Shown one piece after another: positions 9,124-17,226 of a stretch of DNA of 64,000 bases. Every line of letters begins with the position of its first letter. The first letter of the stretch is position 1. The notes beneath the pieces were generated by a model, which was given only the letters and a program-made list of their open reading frames with translations, ran no database searches and was not told where the DNA came from. The DNA comes from Shinella sumterensis (GTDB taxonomy: Bacteria > Pseudomonadota > Alphaproteobacteria > Rhizobiales > Rhizobiaceae). Both the position numbers and the translations under genes were made by a program. The stretch covers positions 558,001 to 622,000 of the forward strand of contig NZ_MYFN02000001.1 in assembly GCF_004514425.2 (NCBI RefSeq), written 5' to 3'.

Positions 9124-9936
9124 TTACTCCTGCCAGTACGATCGCGACCACCGGCGGGCCTTGTGGCCGCTTTTCCAGGGTGTCAGCAGATATTCCACCG
9201 CGACCACCAGCAGGAAGCTCACGATACCGAGCGCGGCGAGGAAGGTGATCGCCGAAAAGGTGCCGGCCGTATTCAGGCGGGAATTCGCCTGCAGCAGATA
9301 GGCGCCGATGCCGCCGCTGGTCGAGGCCGTCCATTCCGCGATGACCGCGCCGGTAACGCTGAAGGTGGCAGAGAGTTTGAGGGCGGAGAACAGCGGCGAG
9401 TAGGTCGCGGGCAGTTTGACGTGGCGGAATGTGCTGAACTTCGACGCGCCCATGGAGCGCACCAGATTGAGCACGTCCTTGTCGACGGAAGCAAGGCCGT
9501 CGAGCACGTTGACGACGACGGGAAAGAAGACGACCAGCGCAACGATGACAAGTTTCGGCGCGAGCCCGAAGCCCAGCCAGATCGTCAGCGCTGCTGAAAT
9601 CGCGATGATCGGGATGGCCTGGCTGAGGATCAGGATGGGATAGAGGATGCCACGCACCGTCCGCGACATGTCCATCAGCACCGCGAAAACGAAACCGGTC
9701 CCGGCGCCCAGCGTGAAGCCGAGCAGGAATTCCAGGAAGGTCACGCCGAAGCCTTTGACCAGTGTCTGCCAATCCTCGGAAATGTGGTTCGCGACGTCCG
9801 ACGGCGACGGCATCACGTAGCGCGGCACCTCATAGAACCAGACGAGGAAAGCCCAGGCGCCGACGACGAGCACGAGTGCGGCGACCGGATAGAAGATCTT
9901 GAGAAGCACGCTTCTGTTTTCCGTCAGATCATGCAT
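9124..9936 (-). CDS. ABC transporter permease, SsuC/TauC/ThiX type
   Basis: About 270 aa with six predicted membrane segments and the permease loop EAA-like segment near VRSMGASKFSTFRHVKLPAT. I chose ATG 9936; it overlaps the ATPase stop by 8 bases, and the longer frame lies wholly inside the ATPase gene. It is the last gene of a five-gene minus-strand operon starting near 13,777. It forms the inner-membrane part of an importer with the ATPase and the NMT1-type binding protein. The substrate class for this family includes sulfonates, nitrate/nitriles and pyrimidine precursors. Confidence 0.85.
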   Translation of the reverse strand: MHDLTENRSVLLKIFYPVAALVLVVGAWAFLVWFYEVPRYVMPSPSDVANHISEDWQTLVKGFGVTFLEFLLGFTLGAGTGFVFAVLMDMSRTVRGILYPILILSQAIPIIAISAALTIWLGFGLAPKLVIVALVVFFPVVVNVLDGLASVDKDVLNLVRSMGASKFSTFRHVKLPATYSPLFSALKLSATFSVTGAVIAEWTASTSGGIGAYLLQANSRLNTAGTFSAITFLAALGIVSFLLVVAVEYLLTPWKSGHKARRWSRSYWQE

Positions 9937-10717
9937 GGGGTGCGGCCTCCTCGTTGGCAGGCGATGCATTGTTGTAGATGGTGCCCAAGATGCGCTGCTT
10001 GAGCGCAACGAATTCCGGGCGCGTCAGGCTTGAGACGGGCCGCGGCCGTTCGATCGGCACATCGATGATCTCGTGAATGCGGCCCGGCCTGGGCGTCATC
10101 ACCACGACACGGTCAGCCAGGAAGATCGCTTCGTCGATGTCATGGGTGACGAAGACGATGGTCCGTTTTTCTTTTTCCCACACGCTGAGCAGCCATTGCT
10201 GCATGGACAGACGCGTCTGGCTGTCGAGCGCGCCAAAGGGTTCGTCCAGCAGCATCACGTCGTGATGCATGGCGAGCGTCCGCATCAGCGCCACGCGCTG
10301 GCGCATGCCGCCGGAAAGGGCGGCCGGATAGTGGTTGATGAAGTCGCCGAGGCCGTAACGCCGGGCGAGGGCCACGCCCTCATCGCGCTCGGCACGCGAA
10401 GCGCCGCCCTTGAGCACTGCGCCGAGCACGATGTTGTCCAAGACGGTCCGCCACGGCAGCAGCAGGTCCTTCTGCAACATGTAGCCGACATGGCCGGACT
10501 GGTTCGTGACGTCCTTGCCGTCGATCAGCACCTTTCCGGTGCTGGGCTGGAGAACACCTGCGATGATGTTGAACATCGTGCTTTTGCCGCAGCCGGACGG
10601 GCCGACAACGGAGATGAACTCTCCGGGCTTGACCGCAAGCTCGGTCGAGGAAAGCGCGGTCAAGTCGCCGAAGGTGCGTGATACGCCCATCAATGCGAGT
10701 TTTGGAGCCTGTTCCAT
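9929..10717 (-). CDS. ABC transporter ATP-binding protein, SsuB/TauB type
   Basis: 262 aa from ATG 10717 (a TTG 9 bases earlier is possible). It has Walker A GPSGCGKST, Q-loop LLQKDLLLPW, signature LSGGMRQRVALMRTL, Walker B VMLLDEPFGALD and switch His in FVTHDIDEA. It is the single-domain ATPase of the importer whose permease and binding protein are in the same operon. Confidence 0.88.
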   Translation of the reverse strand: MEQAPKLALMGVSRTFGDLTALSSTELAVKPGEFISVVGPSGCGKSTMFNIIAGVLQPSTGKVLIDGKDVTNQSGHVGYMLQKDLLLPWRTVLDNIVLGAVLKGGASRAERDEGVALARRYGLGDFINHYPAALSGGMRQRVALMRTLAMHHDVMLLDEPFGALDSQTRLSMQQWLLSVWEKEKRTIVFVTHDIDEAIFLADRVVVMTPRPGRIHEIIDVPIERPRPVSSLTRPEFVALKQRILGTIYNNASPANEEAAPHA

Positions 10718-10738
10718 GTCGTTCAAGTTCCCGATTCC

Positions 10739-11455
10739 CTAGAGCGTGATGCAGCGTTCGCGGCCGAACCACACGAGGTCCTCCACCTTTACGGCGATGC
10801 CGTCTCGGGCCGCAAAGGGCTCGATCGCCCATGCGCCCCACATCGGCGTCGCATTGCCGGCATCGATGAACTGGTGAAGATAGGCCGCCCCGGCGGTAAG
10901 CGAGTGGCCGATATTGCCGAGTTGGTCGAGCAGCACATATCCTTCCGAGACAAGCCGTTCGTGGCTCATGCCGAAAAGTTCGTTCGCCGGCATGCCGGGC
11001 CGGCATTTCTCCAGCGTTTCGTAATGGATCGCTTCGAGGTCCGACAGCGCCTTGCGCGCCTCCGGCCAGTCGCCGATCACGCTACAGCGCGTGCAGTCGC
11101 CCCAGGAGCCATCGGCAGTTATGGGGTGGACATCGACCATGAGCACATCCCGCTCGGCGGCCTTGAGCGTCGTCGGCGGGTTGGTCGGAAAGCAGACGAG
11201 CGTGTTCTCGCCCAGACCGACATTGGTGATCGTCCAGACATGGGCGATGCCCTGGGCGGTGAGATAGTCGCTCACGGCAAGCTCGACATCCTGCTCGCTG
11301 ATGCCGGCGGCGGCGGCGGCGAGACCTGCCGCCGCCGCGCCCTTTGCGATCCGTTGTGCCGCCACCAGTCCGGGCGGCGGCAGGTCCGAGACGTCGGGAC
11401 CGGGCCGATAGGTCCAGGCGGGAACGACGCGGCGCGAAGAGGCGGTGGCGGTCAT
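10739..11455 (-). CDS. M24 (creatinase/methionine aminopeptidase fold) family protein
   Basis: 238 aa, shorter than Xaa-Pro dipeptidases and lacking their N-terminal domain, so it is essentially the catalytic pita-bread half. All five expected metal ligands can be seen: the Asp pair in VDVHPITADGSWGDCTR, His in NIGHSLTAG, and Glu in WAIEPF and KVEDLVWF. It starts at ATG with GGGAG upstream. It lies between the binding protein and the ATPase of an importer, so it probably acts on the imported compound. The fold supports peptidases and C-N hydrolases such as creatinase; the substrate is unknown. Confidence 0.7.
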   Translation of the reverse strand: MTATASSRRVVPAWTYRPGPDVSDLPPPGLVAAQRIAKGAAAAGLAAAAAGISEQDVELAVSDYLTAQGIAHVWTITNVGLGENTLVCFPTNPPTTLKAAERDVLMVDVHPITADGSWGDCTRCSVIGDWPEARKALSDLEAIHYETLEKCRPGMPANELFGMSHERLVSEGYVLLDQLGNIGHSLTAGAAYLHQFIDAGNATPMWGAWAIEPFAARDGIAVKVEDLVWFGRERCITL

Positions 11456-11471
11456 GGCGGTCTCCCGTCGC

Positions 11472-12467
11472 TTACTGGGCGATGTACTCGTTGGTATAGT
11501 AGGCCGAGGGGGCCTCGATCTTCTTCACCACATCGAATTTCTTCAATGCCGCGAGAAGTGCCGTCCAGTCGGCCTCGTCGTTCACCATCAGGCTCGCATC
11601 CATCGCGCCGAAGAGCGGGATCGTGTCCTTCCACTGCTGGTCGATGAACTTGCCGTCATAGGCCTTCGCATAGAGTTCGGCGAACGCGGCGATGGCCTCC
11701 TCGGGATTAGCGACCGCATATTCGATGCTCTTGCGGGTGGCGCGCAGGAAGGCCTTGGCTTTTTCAGGATTTTCCTTCAGCCACGGCTCGTTGGCGGCAA
11801 GCATGAAGATCGGCGTGTTCGGCACGCCGTGCGCGGTGGCGGGCAGGAATTCCGCCTTCTGGCCACCTGTCGTCAACATGCCGGTGCCCTCGGCATTGGT
11901 GATACCCGTGATCGCGTCGACCCGGTTCTGCAGAAGCAGCGGTACGGTGTCATCGGAGGCCGCGACGGTCTTGACGTCGTCGATCGTCATGCCACCATCG
12001 GAGAGCATTATGGAGAGCTGCGCCAGCGTCCAGGCGTCGTTGTAGATGCCGATGGTCTTGCCCTTGATATCGGCGATCGTCAGCGGCTTGCCCTCCGGGC
12101 TGAGGATGCCCCAGTTGTTGCTACGCCCATAACGGCCGATCGCGACGACAGGCGCCTGCTGCTCCTTGGCGAAGATGACATCCATGACGGTGGTGAAGGC
12201 GACCTGTGCCTGGCCGGTGCCGAGGAACTTCATCGTGTCGGCGACGGTCGGCGGCGTCACGATCTCGATTTCGAGGCCCTCTTCGGCGTAGAAGCCCTTC
12301 TTGGACCCGAGAATCCAAGGGATCCAGAACCCGTCCGGCACGGGCCATTCCTGGATGAAGGTCAGTTTCGTCAGGTCCTGCGCGAATGTCTTCTGCGGCA
12401 TAGCGATCATCGCCGCCAGCGCCATGGCGGCGGCAGCGAAGCTTCGGCGTGTCAATGTCATGCTCAT
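11472..12467 (-). CDS. ABC transporter substrate-binding protein, NMT1/THI5/SsuA type
   Basis: 331 aa. The N-terminus has a twin-arginine-like signal (LTRRSFAAAAMALAAM, cleavage near TFAQD), so it is periplasmic. The mature part has the SsuA/THI5 pattern (FIQEWPVPDGFWIPWILGSKKGFYAEEGLEIEI is split across residues 35-67). The ATG overlaps the stop of the amidohydrolase gene by 4 bases and is preceded by AAAGGAG. Family members bind thiamine precursors, sulfonates, nitrate or aromatic acids. The neighbouring amide hydrolases point to a nitrogen compound. Confidence 0.85.
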   Translation of the reverse strand: MSMTLTRRSFAAAAMALAAMIAMPQKTFAQDLTKLTFIQEWPVPDGFWIPWILGSKKGFYAEEGLEIEIVTPPTVADTMKFLGTGQAQVAFTTVMDVIFAKEQQAPVVAIGRYGRSNNWGILSPEGKPLTIADIKGKTIGIYNDAWTLAQLSIMLSDGGMTIDDVKTVAASDDTVPLLLQNRVDAITGITNAEGTGMLTTGGQKAEFLPATAHGVPNTPIFMLAANEPWLKENPEKAKAFLRATRKSIEYAVANPEEAIAAFAELYAKAYDGKFIDQQWKDTIPLFGAMDASLMVNDEADWTALLAALKKFDVVKKIEAPSAYYTNEYIAQ

Positions 12468-13777
12468 GTTCCCACTCCTTTATGGTTGTTGGAGATTGCT
12501 GTTGTTTTTATGCCTGGTTCGGCCGCTGATACGGTCATCTCGCTCGCGCGCAGGGCCGCGTGGAAGAGAATGTCGGCGCCCATGATGCAGAATTCGGGCT
12601 CGACGAATTCGCGTGGATTGTGGCTTATGCCGTCACGACAGGGCACGAAGATCATCGCCGTCGGCGCGACGCGGCTGACGAACAGCGCATCGTGGAAGGC
12701 ACCGGAGACCATGCGCGTGCTGGCGACGCCGCGCGCTTTCGCCACATCCTCTATGGCGTTGATCAGGGTGTCGTCGAACCGGGCGGGCTCCATGTCGAAG
12801 ACCCGTTCGATGGCGATCGTGCAACCGGTCCCGGTCGCGGCGTCGCGAAGGGTGCCGGTGATCTGCGCCTCGATCGCATCAAGCTCTTTGAGACCCGGAT
12901 GGCGGATGTCGATGTAGAAGACGACCGCCGAGGGAATGGCGTTGATGCTGCCGGGCTCCGCCGTCATGCGGCCGACCGTGAAGCGTGCATGCGCGTCGTG
13001 CCGCATGATCGTTTCATAGAGGCGGGCAAGGCCCATGCTGGTCGCGTGCATGGGGTCGCGTCTGGCAGAAAGCGGTGTCGTGCCCGCATGTCCTGCCTCG
13101 CCGGTAACGCTTACCTGAAGCCAGCGCGTGGCCTGCACGCCCGTCACCACGCCGATCGGTATTCCCGCGCGCTCCAGGTGCTGCGCCTGTTCGATATGCA
13201 GTTCGAGATATCCGGCGATCGGCTTGCCAAGCGTGCATGGGCGCGCTTGCGGCAGGGCTTTCAGCGTGGCCGCAAGTTCGTCGGCGAGCCGCAAGCCATC
13301 GGTCGATCGGCTTTTAAGCAGCGTATCGGAGAGCGCGCCATCGACAAAGGCCTGCGCGCCCATGCTGCCCGGGGCAAAGCGGCAGCCCTCCTCGTTCGTC
13401 CACACCACCAGCTCGATCGGCGCGGCGGTCTGGATATCCGCATCTTCAAGGCTTTCCAGGACCTCAAGGGCGGCAAGAACACCGAGCGCGCCGTCGAAAC
13501 GGCCGCCTGTCGGCTGGGTATCGAGGTGGCTGCCGATCAGGAGGGGCAGTGTGCCGACGTGCCCGCCTGGCCGATGGATGAAGAGGTTGGCGGCTCCATC
13601 CTGGGACACGGCAAATCCGCGCGCGAGGGCGATTTCGGTGATGGCGGCGCGTGCGCGCCGGTCCCCTTCCGTCAATGCCTGCCGGTCGACACCACCGTCA
13701 GCCGTCGCGCCGATTGCGGCGAAGGCGTCGAGCCTACCGAGCAACCGGGTGCCGTTGATCGAGGGTGTGATAAGCAT
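12464..13777 (-). CDS. M20 family N-carbamoyl-L-amino-acid hydrolase / allantoate amidohydrolase type
   Basis: 437 aa from ATG 13777. It has the AllC/carbamoylase zinc motifs: GSHLDTQPTGGRFDGALG (His and Asp ligands), WTNEEGCRFAPGSMG (Glu pair) and LELHIEQA. The dimerisation region TRWLQVSVTGEAGHAGTTP is present. Upstream in-frame ATGs at 13849 and 13870 are rejected because the promoter (-35 at 13849-13854, -10 at 13826-13831) would start RNA downstream of them. It should hydrolyse a ureido (N-carbamoyl) or related amide group, releasing ammonia and CO2. First gene of the operon that includes the importer. Confidence 0.82.
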   Translation of the reverse strand: MLITPSINGTRLLGRLDAFAAIGATADGGVDRQALTEGDRRARAAITEIALARGFAVSQDGAANLFIHRPGGHVGTLPLLIGSHLDTQPTGGRFDGALGVLAALEVLESLEDADIQTAAPIELVVWTNEEGCRFAPGSMGAQAFVDGALSDTLLKSRSTDGLRLADELAATLKALPQARPCTLGKPIAGYLELHIEQAQHLERAGIPIGVVTGVQATRWLQVSVTGEAGHAGTTPLSARRDPMHATSMGLARLYETIMRHDAHARFTVGRMTAEPGSINAIPSAVVFYIDIRHPGLKELDAIEAQITGTLRDAATGTGCTIAIERVFDMEPARFDDTLINAIEDVAKARGVASTRMVSGAFHDALFVSRVAPTAMIFVPCRDGISHNPREFVEPEFCIMGADILFHAALRASEMTVSAAEPGIKTTAISNNHKGVGT

Positions 13778-13825
13778 GGCATAGTCCCGGCTCGCATCAG
13801 GGGCACCAGCGCAATGCCCATTCTC

Positions 13826-13854
13826 AATATTCAAGAGACTTGAATTCATGTCAA
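13826..13854 (-). promoter_or_regulatory. Promoter with embedded palindromic operator for the minus-strand operon
   Basis: On the minus strand a consensus -35 TTGACA (13849-13854) is followed by a 17-base spacer and AATATT (13826-13831). The spacer contains the perfect palindrome TTCAAG-AGA-CTTGAA (13830-13844). A protein bound there would block RNA polymerase. Near-identical sites lie before the plus-strand operon at 14,564 and 14,584. Confidence 0.6.
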
Positions 13855-13947
13855 TACGTTTGAATTGCATTCCGCTTCGATTTCAGGAATATGGATTCGG
13901 TGCGGCTTGTCGTCCGCCTGAACGGACGGCGGGGATGTGAGGACTTG

Positions 13948-14556
13948 ATGAAGCGCAACGACTTGAACGATGGTGACGGCACGGCGCTGCCGACCAATGC
14001 GGCCCGTCTCGGCACGCGCCTGCGGCTCGCCCGCCAGACGCGCGGCCTGACGCTCAAGGCGCTGGCAGACGAGGCGCATTGCTCCGAGAGCCTTCTCTCC
14101 AAGATCGAGAACGGCAAGGCCTCACCGTCGCTGCCCATGCTGCACAAGCTGGTAAAGGTGCTGGGTACGAATATCGGCTGGATGTTCGAGGAGGCGGATG
14201 GTGAAGAGGGCATCGTCTTCCGCGCCGGAACGCGACCGCTGATTTCCCTCGATCCGCTTCGCCGCGGCGAAGGCATCTCGCTCGAGCGGATCATTCCCTA
14301 TTCTCCGGGCCATCTGCTCCAGTGCAATATCCACCATGTCGAGGAGGATGGCGAAAGTGCCGGGCCGATCGAACATGTGGGCGAGGAGGTCGGTTATGTG
14401 ATCGCTGGCGAGATCGAGCTCATCGTCGGGGACGAGGTGTTCCGGCTCAATCCGGGCGACGCCTTCGTCTTCAAGTCGGAATTGCCGCATCACTATCGCA
14501 ACGTGGGAAAGGGGCGGGCCAGCATCTTCTGGGTCAATACACCGCCGACCTTCTGA
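13948..14556 (+). CDS. XRE family transcriptional regulator with C-terminal cupin domain
   Basis: 202 aa. The N-terminal Cro/CI helix-turn-helix (residues about 15-70) includes LRLARQTRGLTLKALADEAH and SLLSKIENGKASPSLPML. The C-terminal cupin (about 105-195) contains EEVGYVIAGEIELIVGDEVFRLNPGDAF. I chose ATG 13948 because GAGGA lies 7 bases upstream; the earlier ATG 13891 has no such site. It sits between two operons that carry the same palindrome at their promoters, so it is probably their regulator, sensing the substrate through the cupin. The known relative PuuR works this way for putrescine. Confidence 0.88.
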   Translation: MKRNDLNDGDGTALPTNAARLGTRLRLARQTRGLTLKALADEAHCSESLLSKIENGKASPSLPMLHKLVKVLGTNIGWMFEEADGEEGIVFRAGTRPLISLDPLRRGEGISLERIIPYSPGHLLQCNIHHVEEDGESAGPIEHVGEEVGYVIAGEIELIVGDEVFRLNPGDAFVFKSELPHHYRNVGKGRASIFWVNTPPTF

Positions 14557-14563
14557 CATTTCA

Positions 14564-14602
14564 TTCAAGTCTCTTGACAAAAATTCAAGCAGCTTGCTTG
14601 AT
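14564..14602 (+). promoter_or_regulatory. Promoter with tandem operators before the amidotransferase-like/nitrilase operon
   Basis: TTCAAG-TCT-CTTGA lies at 14564-14577 and TTCAAG-CAG-CTTGC at 14584-14597, 20 bases apart (two helical turns). A -35 TTGACA (14574-14579) overlaps the first site. A weak -10 (CTTGAT, 14597-14602) follows after 17 bases and overlaps the end of the second. The same half-sites occur in the divergent promoter at 13830-13844. Confidence 0.55.
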
Positions 14603-14653
14603 GGGCCATGAACCGGCGCTCGCGCCACAAGCAATCCGAATTCGGGGAAAGTC

Positions 14654-15424
14654 ATGTCCGCTCACAAAGTCCTGCTCGCAGGTGAATCCTGGGTTTCGAC
14701 CTCCACCCATATCAAGGGCTTCGACCAGTTCCCGACAGCGACCTACCACACGGGCGCCGACGAACTTCTCGCGGCGCTGAAGGGCGGGCCGCTCGACGTG
14801 CGCTTCATGCCCTCGCATGAGGCCCAGGCCGATTTCCCGCAATCGCTTGAAGCCATGCAGGAATATGACGCCATCGTGCTGTCCGACATCGGCGCCAACA
14901 CGCTGCTTCTGCATCCCGATACCTGGATCAAGTCGAAGCCGACGCCGAACCGTCTGCGCCTGCTGCGCGATTATGTGCGCGAAGGCGGTGCGCTGCTGAT
15001 GTTTGGCGGATACTACAGCTTCCAGGGCATCAATGGCGGCGCGCGCTATCATAAGACCGCTATCGAGGAGATACTTCCGGTCTCCTGCCTGCCGGTCGAC
15101 GACCGCGTCGAGGTGCCGGAAAGCTTCCTGCCTGTCGTCACAGGCTCCTCCGACCACCCGATCCTGGCCGGTCTCGGCACGGAATGGCCGATGCTGCTCG
15201 GCTTCAACGAGGTCGTGGTCAAGGACGGCGCCGAGGTGCTGGCCACGGTTTCCACCGATTACGGTTCGCTGCCGCTGCTCGTATCCGGCACATATGGCAA
15301 GGGGCGCACGGTCGTCTGGACGTCCGATGTCGGTCCGCACTGGCTGCCGCCGGAATTCATCGCCTGGCAGGGCTACAAGAAACTCTTCGAACAGCAAATT
15401 CTCTGGGCGATCGGCCGCGACTGA
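14654..15424 (+). CDS. Glutamine-amidotransferase-like protein (PF07090-type, class I GATase fold)
   Basis: 256 aa, soluble. The start VLLAGESWVSTSTHIKGFD and the segment EYDAIVLSDIGANTLLL resemble the cytoplasmic GATase1-like family formerly called DUF1355. SGTYGKGRTVVWTSDVGPHW near the end also fits that family. I do not see a clear nucleophile-elbow Cys with the canonical G-x-C-x-G pattern, so activity is uncertain. It is followed 27 bases later by a nitrilase-fold amidase and preceded by the operator pair. Function unknown. Confidence 0.7.
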   Translation: MSAHKVLLAGESWVSTSTHIKGFDQFPTATYHTGADELLAALKGGPLDVRFMPSHEAQADFPQSLEAMQEYDAIVLSDIGANTLLLHPDTWIKSKPTPNRLRLLRDYVREGGALLMFGGYYSFQGINGGARYHKTAIEEILPVSCLPVDDRVEVPESFLPVVTGSSDHPILAGLGTEWPMLLGFNEVVVKDGAEVLATVSTDYGSLPLLVSGTYGKGRTVVWTSDVGPHWLPPEFIAWQGYKKLFEQQILWAIGRD

Positions 15425-15451
15425 TCTTCAACTCAAGCCGGCAGGTGCGCA

Positions 15452-16330
15452 ATGGCCAAACACGTGAAGGAAGCGGCCCTCAAGGTCGCCAGCATCCAGA
15501 TGGAACCGGTCTTCGGCGAGACTGCCGGAAACGTTGCGCGCTCCATCTCGCTTCTCGAGGAGGCGGCGGAGAAGGGTGCAAGGCTTGCGGTGCTGCCGGA
15601 GCTTTGCAACACCGGTTATGTTTTCGAGAGCCGCTCCGAACTGCGCGCGCTGGCGGAGGAAATCCCGGCTGGCCCGTCGACGGCGGCATGGATCGAAGCC
15701 GCCCGCCGCCTCGACATGCACATCGTCGCCGGCATCACCGAACGTGACGGGGAGGTATTCTACAACTCCGCCGTCATCGTCGGGCCGTCCGGATATATCG
15801 GGCGTTACCGAAAGGTTCATCTCTGGGGCGAGGAAGCGCTCTACTTCACGCCGGGCGATCTTGGATTTCCTGTTTTCGATACTCCCGTCGGCAAGATCGG
15901 CTGCCAGATCTGCTATGATTGCTGGTTCCCGGAAAGCTTTCGCCTGGCGGCGCTTCAGGGGGCCGAACTCATGTGCGTACCAACCAATTGGGTGCCGATC
16001 CCCGGACAGGACCCCAAGCGCGAGGCGATGGCGAACATCCTCGTCATGGCGGCCGCGCACAGCAATTCCCTCTTCATCGTGGCGGCCGACCGGGTCGGAA
16101 CCGAACGCGGCCAGCCCTTCATCGGCCAGAGCCTGATCGTCAGCCACACCGGCTGGCCCGCCGCCGGTCCCGCAAGTTCCGACAGGCAAGAGGTTTTGGT
16201 CGCCGAGGTAAACCTTGCCGACGCCCGCCGGAAGCGCAACTGGAACGACTTCAACCAGGTCCTGCGCGACCGGCGCACGGACGTCTACGACCGTATGCTC
16301 GGCACAGGCTATAAGCCGGGCTGGTATTGA
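15452..16330 (+). CDS. Carbon-nitrogen hydrolase (nitrilase superfamily amidase)
   Basis: 292 aa, typical for N-carbamoylputrescine/beta-ureidopropionase-like amidases. The catalytic triad is visible: E50 (VLPELCNTGY), K121 (YRKVHLWGEE) and C154 (CQICYDCWFPE). It is probably an omega-amidase or N-carbamoyl hydrolase acting in the same pathway as the M20 carbamoylase across the regulator gene. Cytoplasmic; exact substrate unknown. Confidence 0.85.
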   Translation: MAKHVKEAALKVASIQMEPVFGETAGNVARSISLLEEAAEKGARLAVLPELCNTGYVFESRSELRALAEEIPAGPSTAAWIEAARRLDMHIVAGITERDGEVFYNSAVIVGPSGYIGRYRKVHLWGEEALYFTPGDLGFPVFDTPVGKIGCQICYDCWFPESFRLAALQGAELMCVPTNWVPIPGQDPKREAMANILVMAAAHSNSLFIVAADRVGTERGQPFIGQSLIVSHTGWPAAGPASSDRQEVLVAEVNLADARRKRNWNDFNQVLRDRRTDVYDRMLGTGYKPGWY

Positions 16331-16355
16331 TCGCGTAGCGGCGGGCGAATCCGCT

Positions 16356-17225
16356 CTAGGCGCGGCCAGCTTCTCTGTGTTCCGGGGCGAGCATAGCGGC
16401 ACGCAAGGCCGCTTCGTCCGGTTCCTGACCGGTGAACAGCCGGAATGCCTGGACGCCCTGGTGAAAGAACAGTTCGTAGCCTGAGAGGATTTCGGCCTTG
16501 GCTGTTCGCGCGGCCGCGAGGAACCGCGTTTCGACGGGCGTATAGACCGCGTCGAATGCCCAGCGGCTATGCCTGAGGTCAAGGCCATCGAACACGTTGC
16601 CGTCATGGCCGACCATGCCGATCGGGGTGCAGTTGATCAGTCCGTCCGCACTGTCCACGGCCTCGGCAAGCGTTTCCGGCCGGCTGACCTCAAGGTCCGG
16701 AAAATGGGCCGTCAGGGACGTCGCGAGCGCCTCGGATTTCGACTGATCAGGATCGACCAGCGCGAGGTGCGAGGCGCCAAGCCTGCCGAGCGCGAAGGCG
16801 ATCGCCTTGCCGACCCCGCCAGCGCCGGCCATCGCGACGCGACCAGGCGAAACGTTGCCAAAAGCGGCCAGGAAGGCGCTGGCAAAGCCGCTGCTATCCG
16901 TGTTGTGGCCGCGCGCACCATCCGGCTCAAAGAGGATCGTGTTGCAGGCGCCCAGCGCCCGCACCGCGGGCTCGTCCACCTTCACCTTGTCGAGCACGGT
17001 TTCCTTGTAGGGATAGGTGATGTTGATACCGCGAAAGCTTTCCGCCCTGCATCGCTCGAAGACCGCGTCGAAGTCCATTTCGAGATCGGCGGGGATGAGG
17101 GAGGCATAGCTGACGTCCAGTCCGCACATGCGGCCCGCCAGCCGATGCAGGCGGGGCGATTGGGAACGGGCGATGTTGTCGCCGATCAGGCCGAGCCGGA
17201 TGCGCGGCGCTTCAGATGCGCGCAT
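16356..17225 (-). CDS. Shikimate/quinate dehydrogenase-like protein (AroE family)
   Basis: 289 aa from ATG 17225, one base after the stop of the amidohydrolase gene. Family motifs are NIARSQSPRLH (carboxylate-binding Ser pair), NITYPYKE with the catalytic Lys, NTDSSGF with the catalytic Asp, and GAGGVGKAIAFAL for NAD(P). It is the last gene of a dipeptide-transporter operon rather than an aromatic-pathway locus. That suggests a catabolic quinate/shikimate-type dehydrogenase rather than the biosynthetic AroE. Confidence 0.82.
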   Translation of the reverse strand: MRASEAPRIRLGLIGDNIARSQSPRLHRLAGRMCGLDVSYASLIPADLEMDFDAVFERCRAESFRGINITYPYKETVLDKVKVDEPAVRALGACNTILFEPDGARGHNTDSSGFASAFLAAFGNVSPGRVAMAGAGGVGKAIAFALGRLGASHLALVDPDQSKSEALATSLTAHFPDLEVSRPETLAEAVDSADGLINCTPIGMVGHDGNVFDGLDLRHSRWAFDAVYTPVETRFLAAARTAKAEILSGYELFFHQGVQAFRLFTGQEPDEAALRAAMLAPEHREAGRA

Positions 17226-17226
17226 G

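Noticed and set aside
12560-13843. Long plus-strand frame opposite the M20 amidohydrolase
   Set aside because: No motif or ribosome site; the minus strand has clear zinc motifs, so this is an antisense shadow.
13777-13870. Upstream ATG starts (13849, 13870) for the M20 gene
   Set aside because: They lie within or upstream of the predicted promoter, so would not be in the mRNA.
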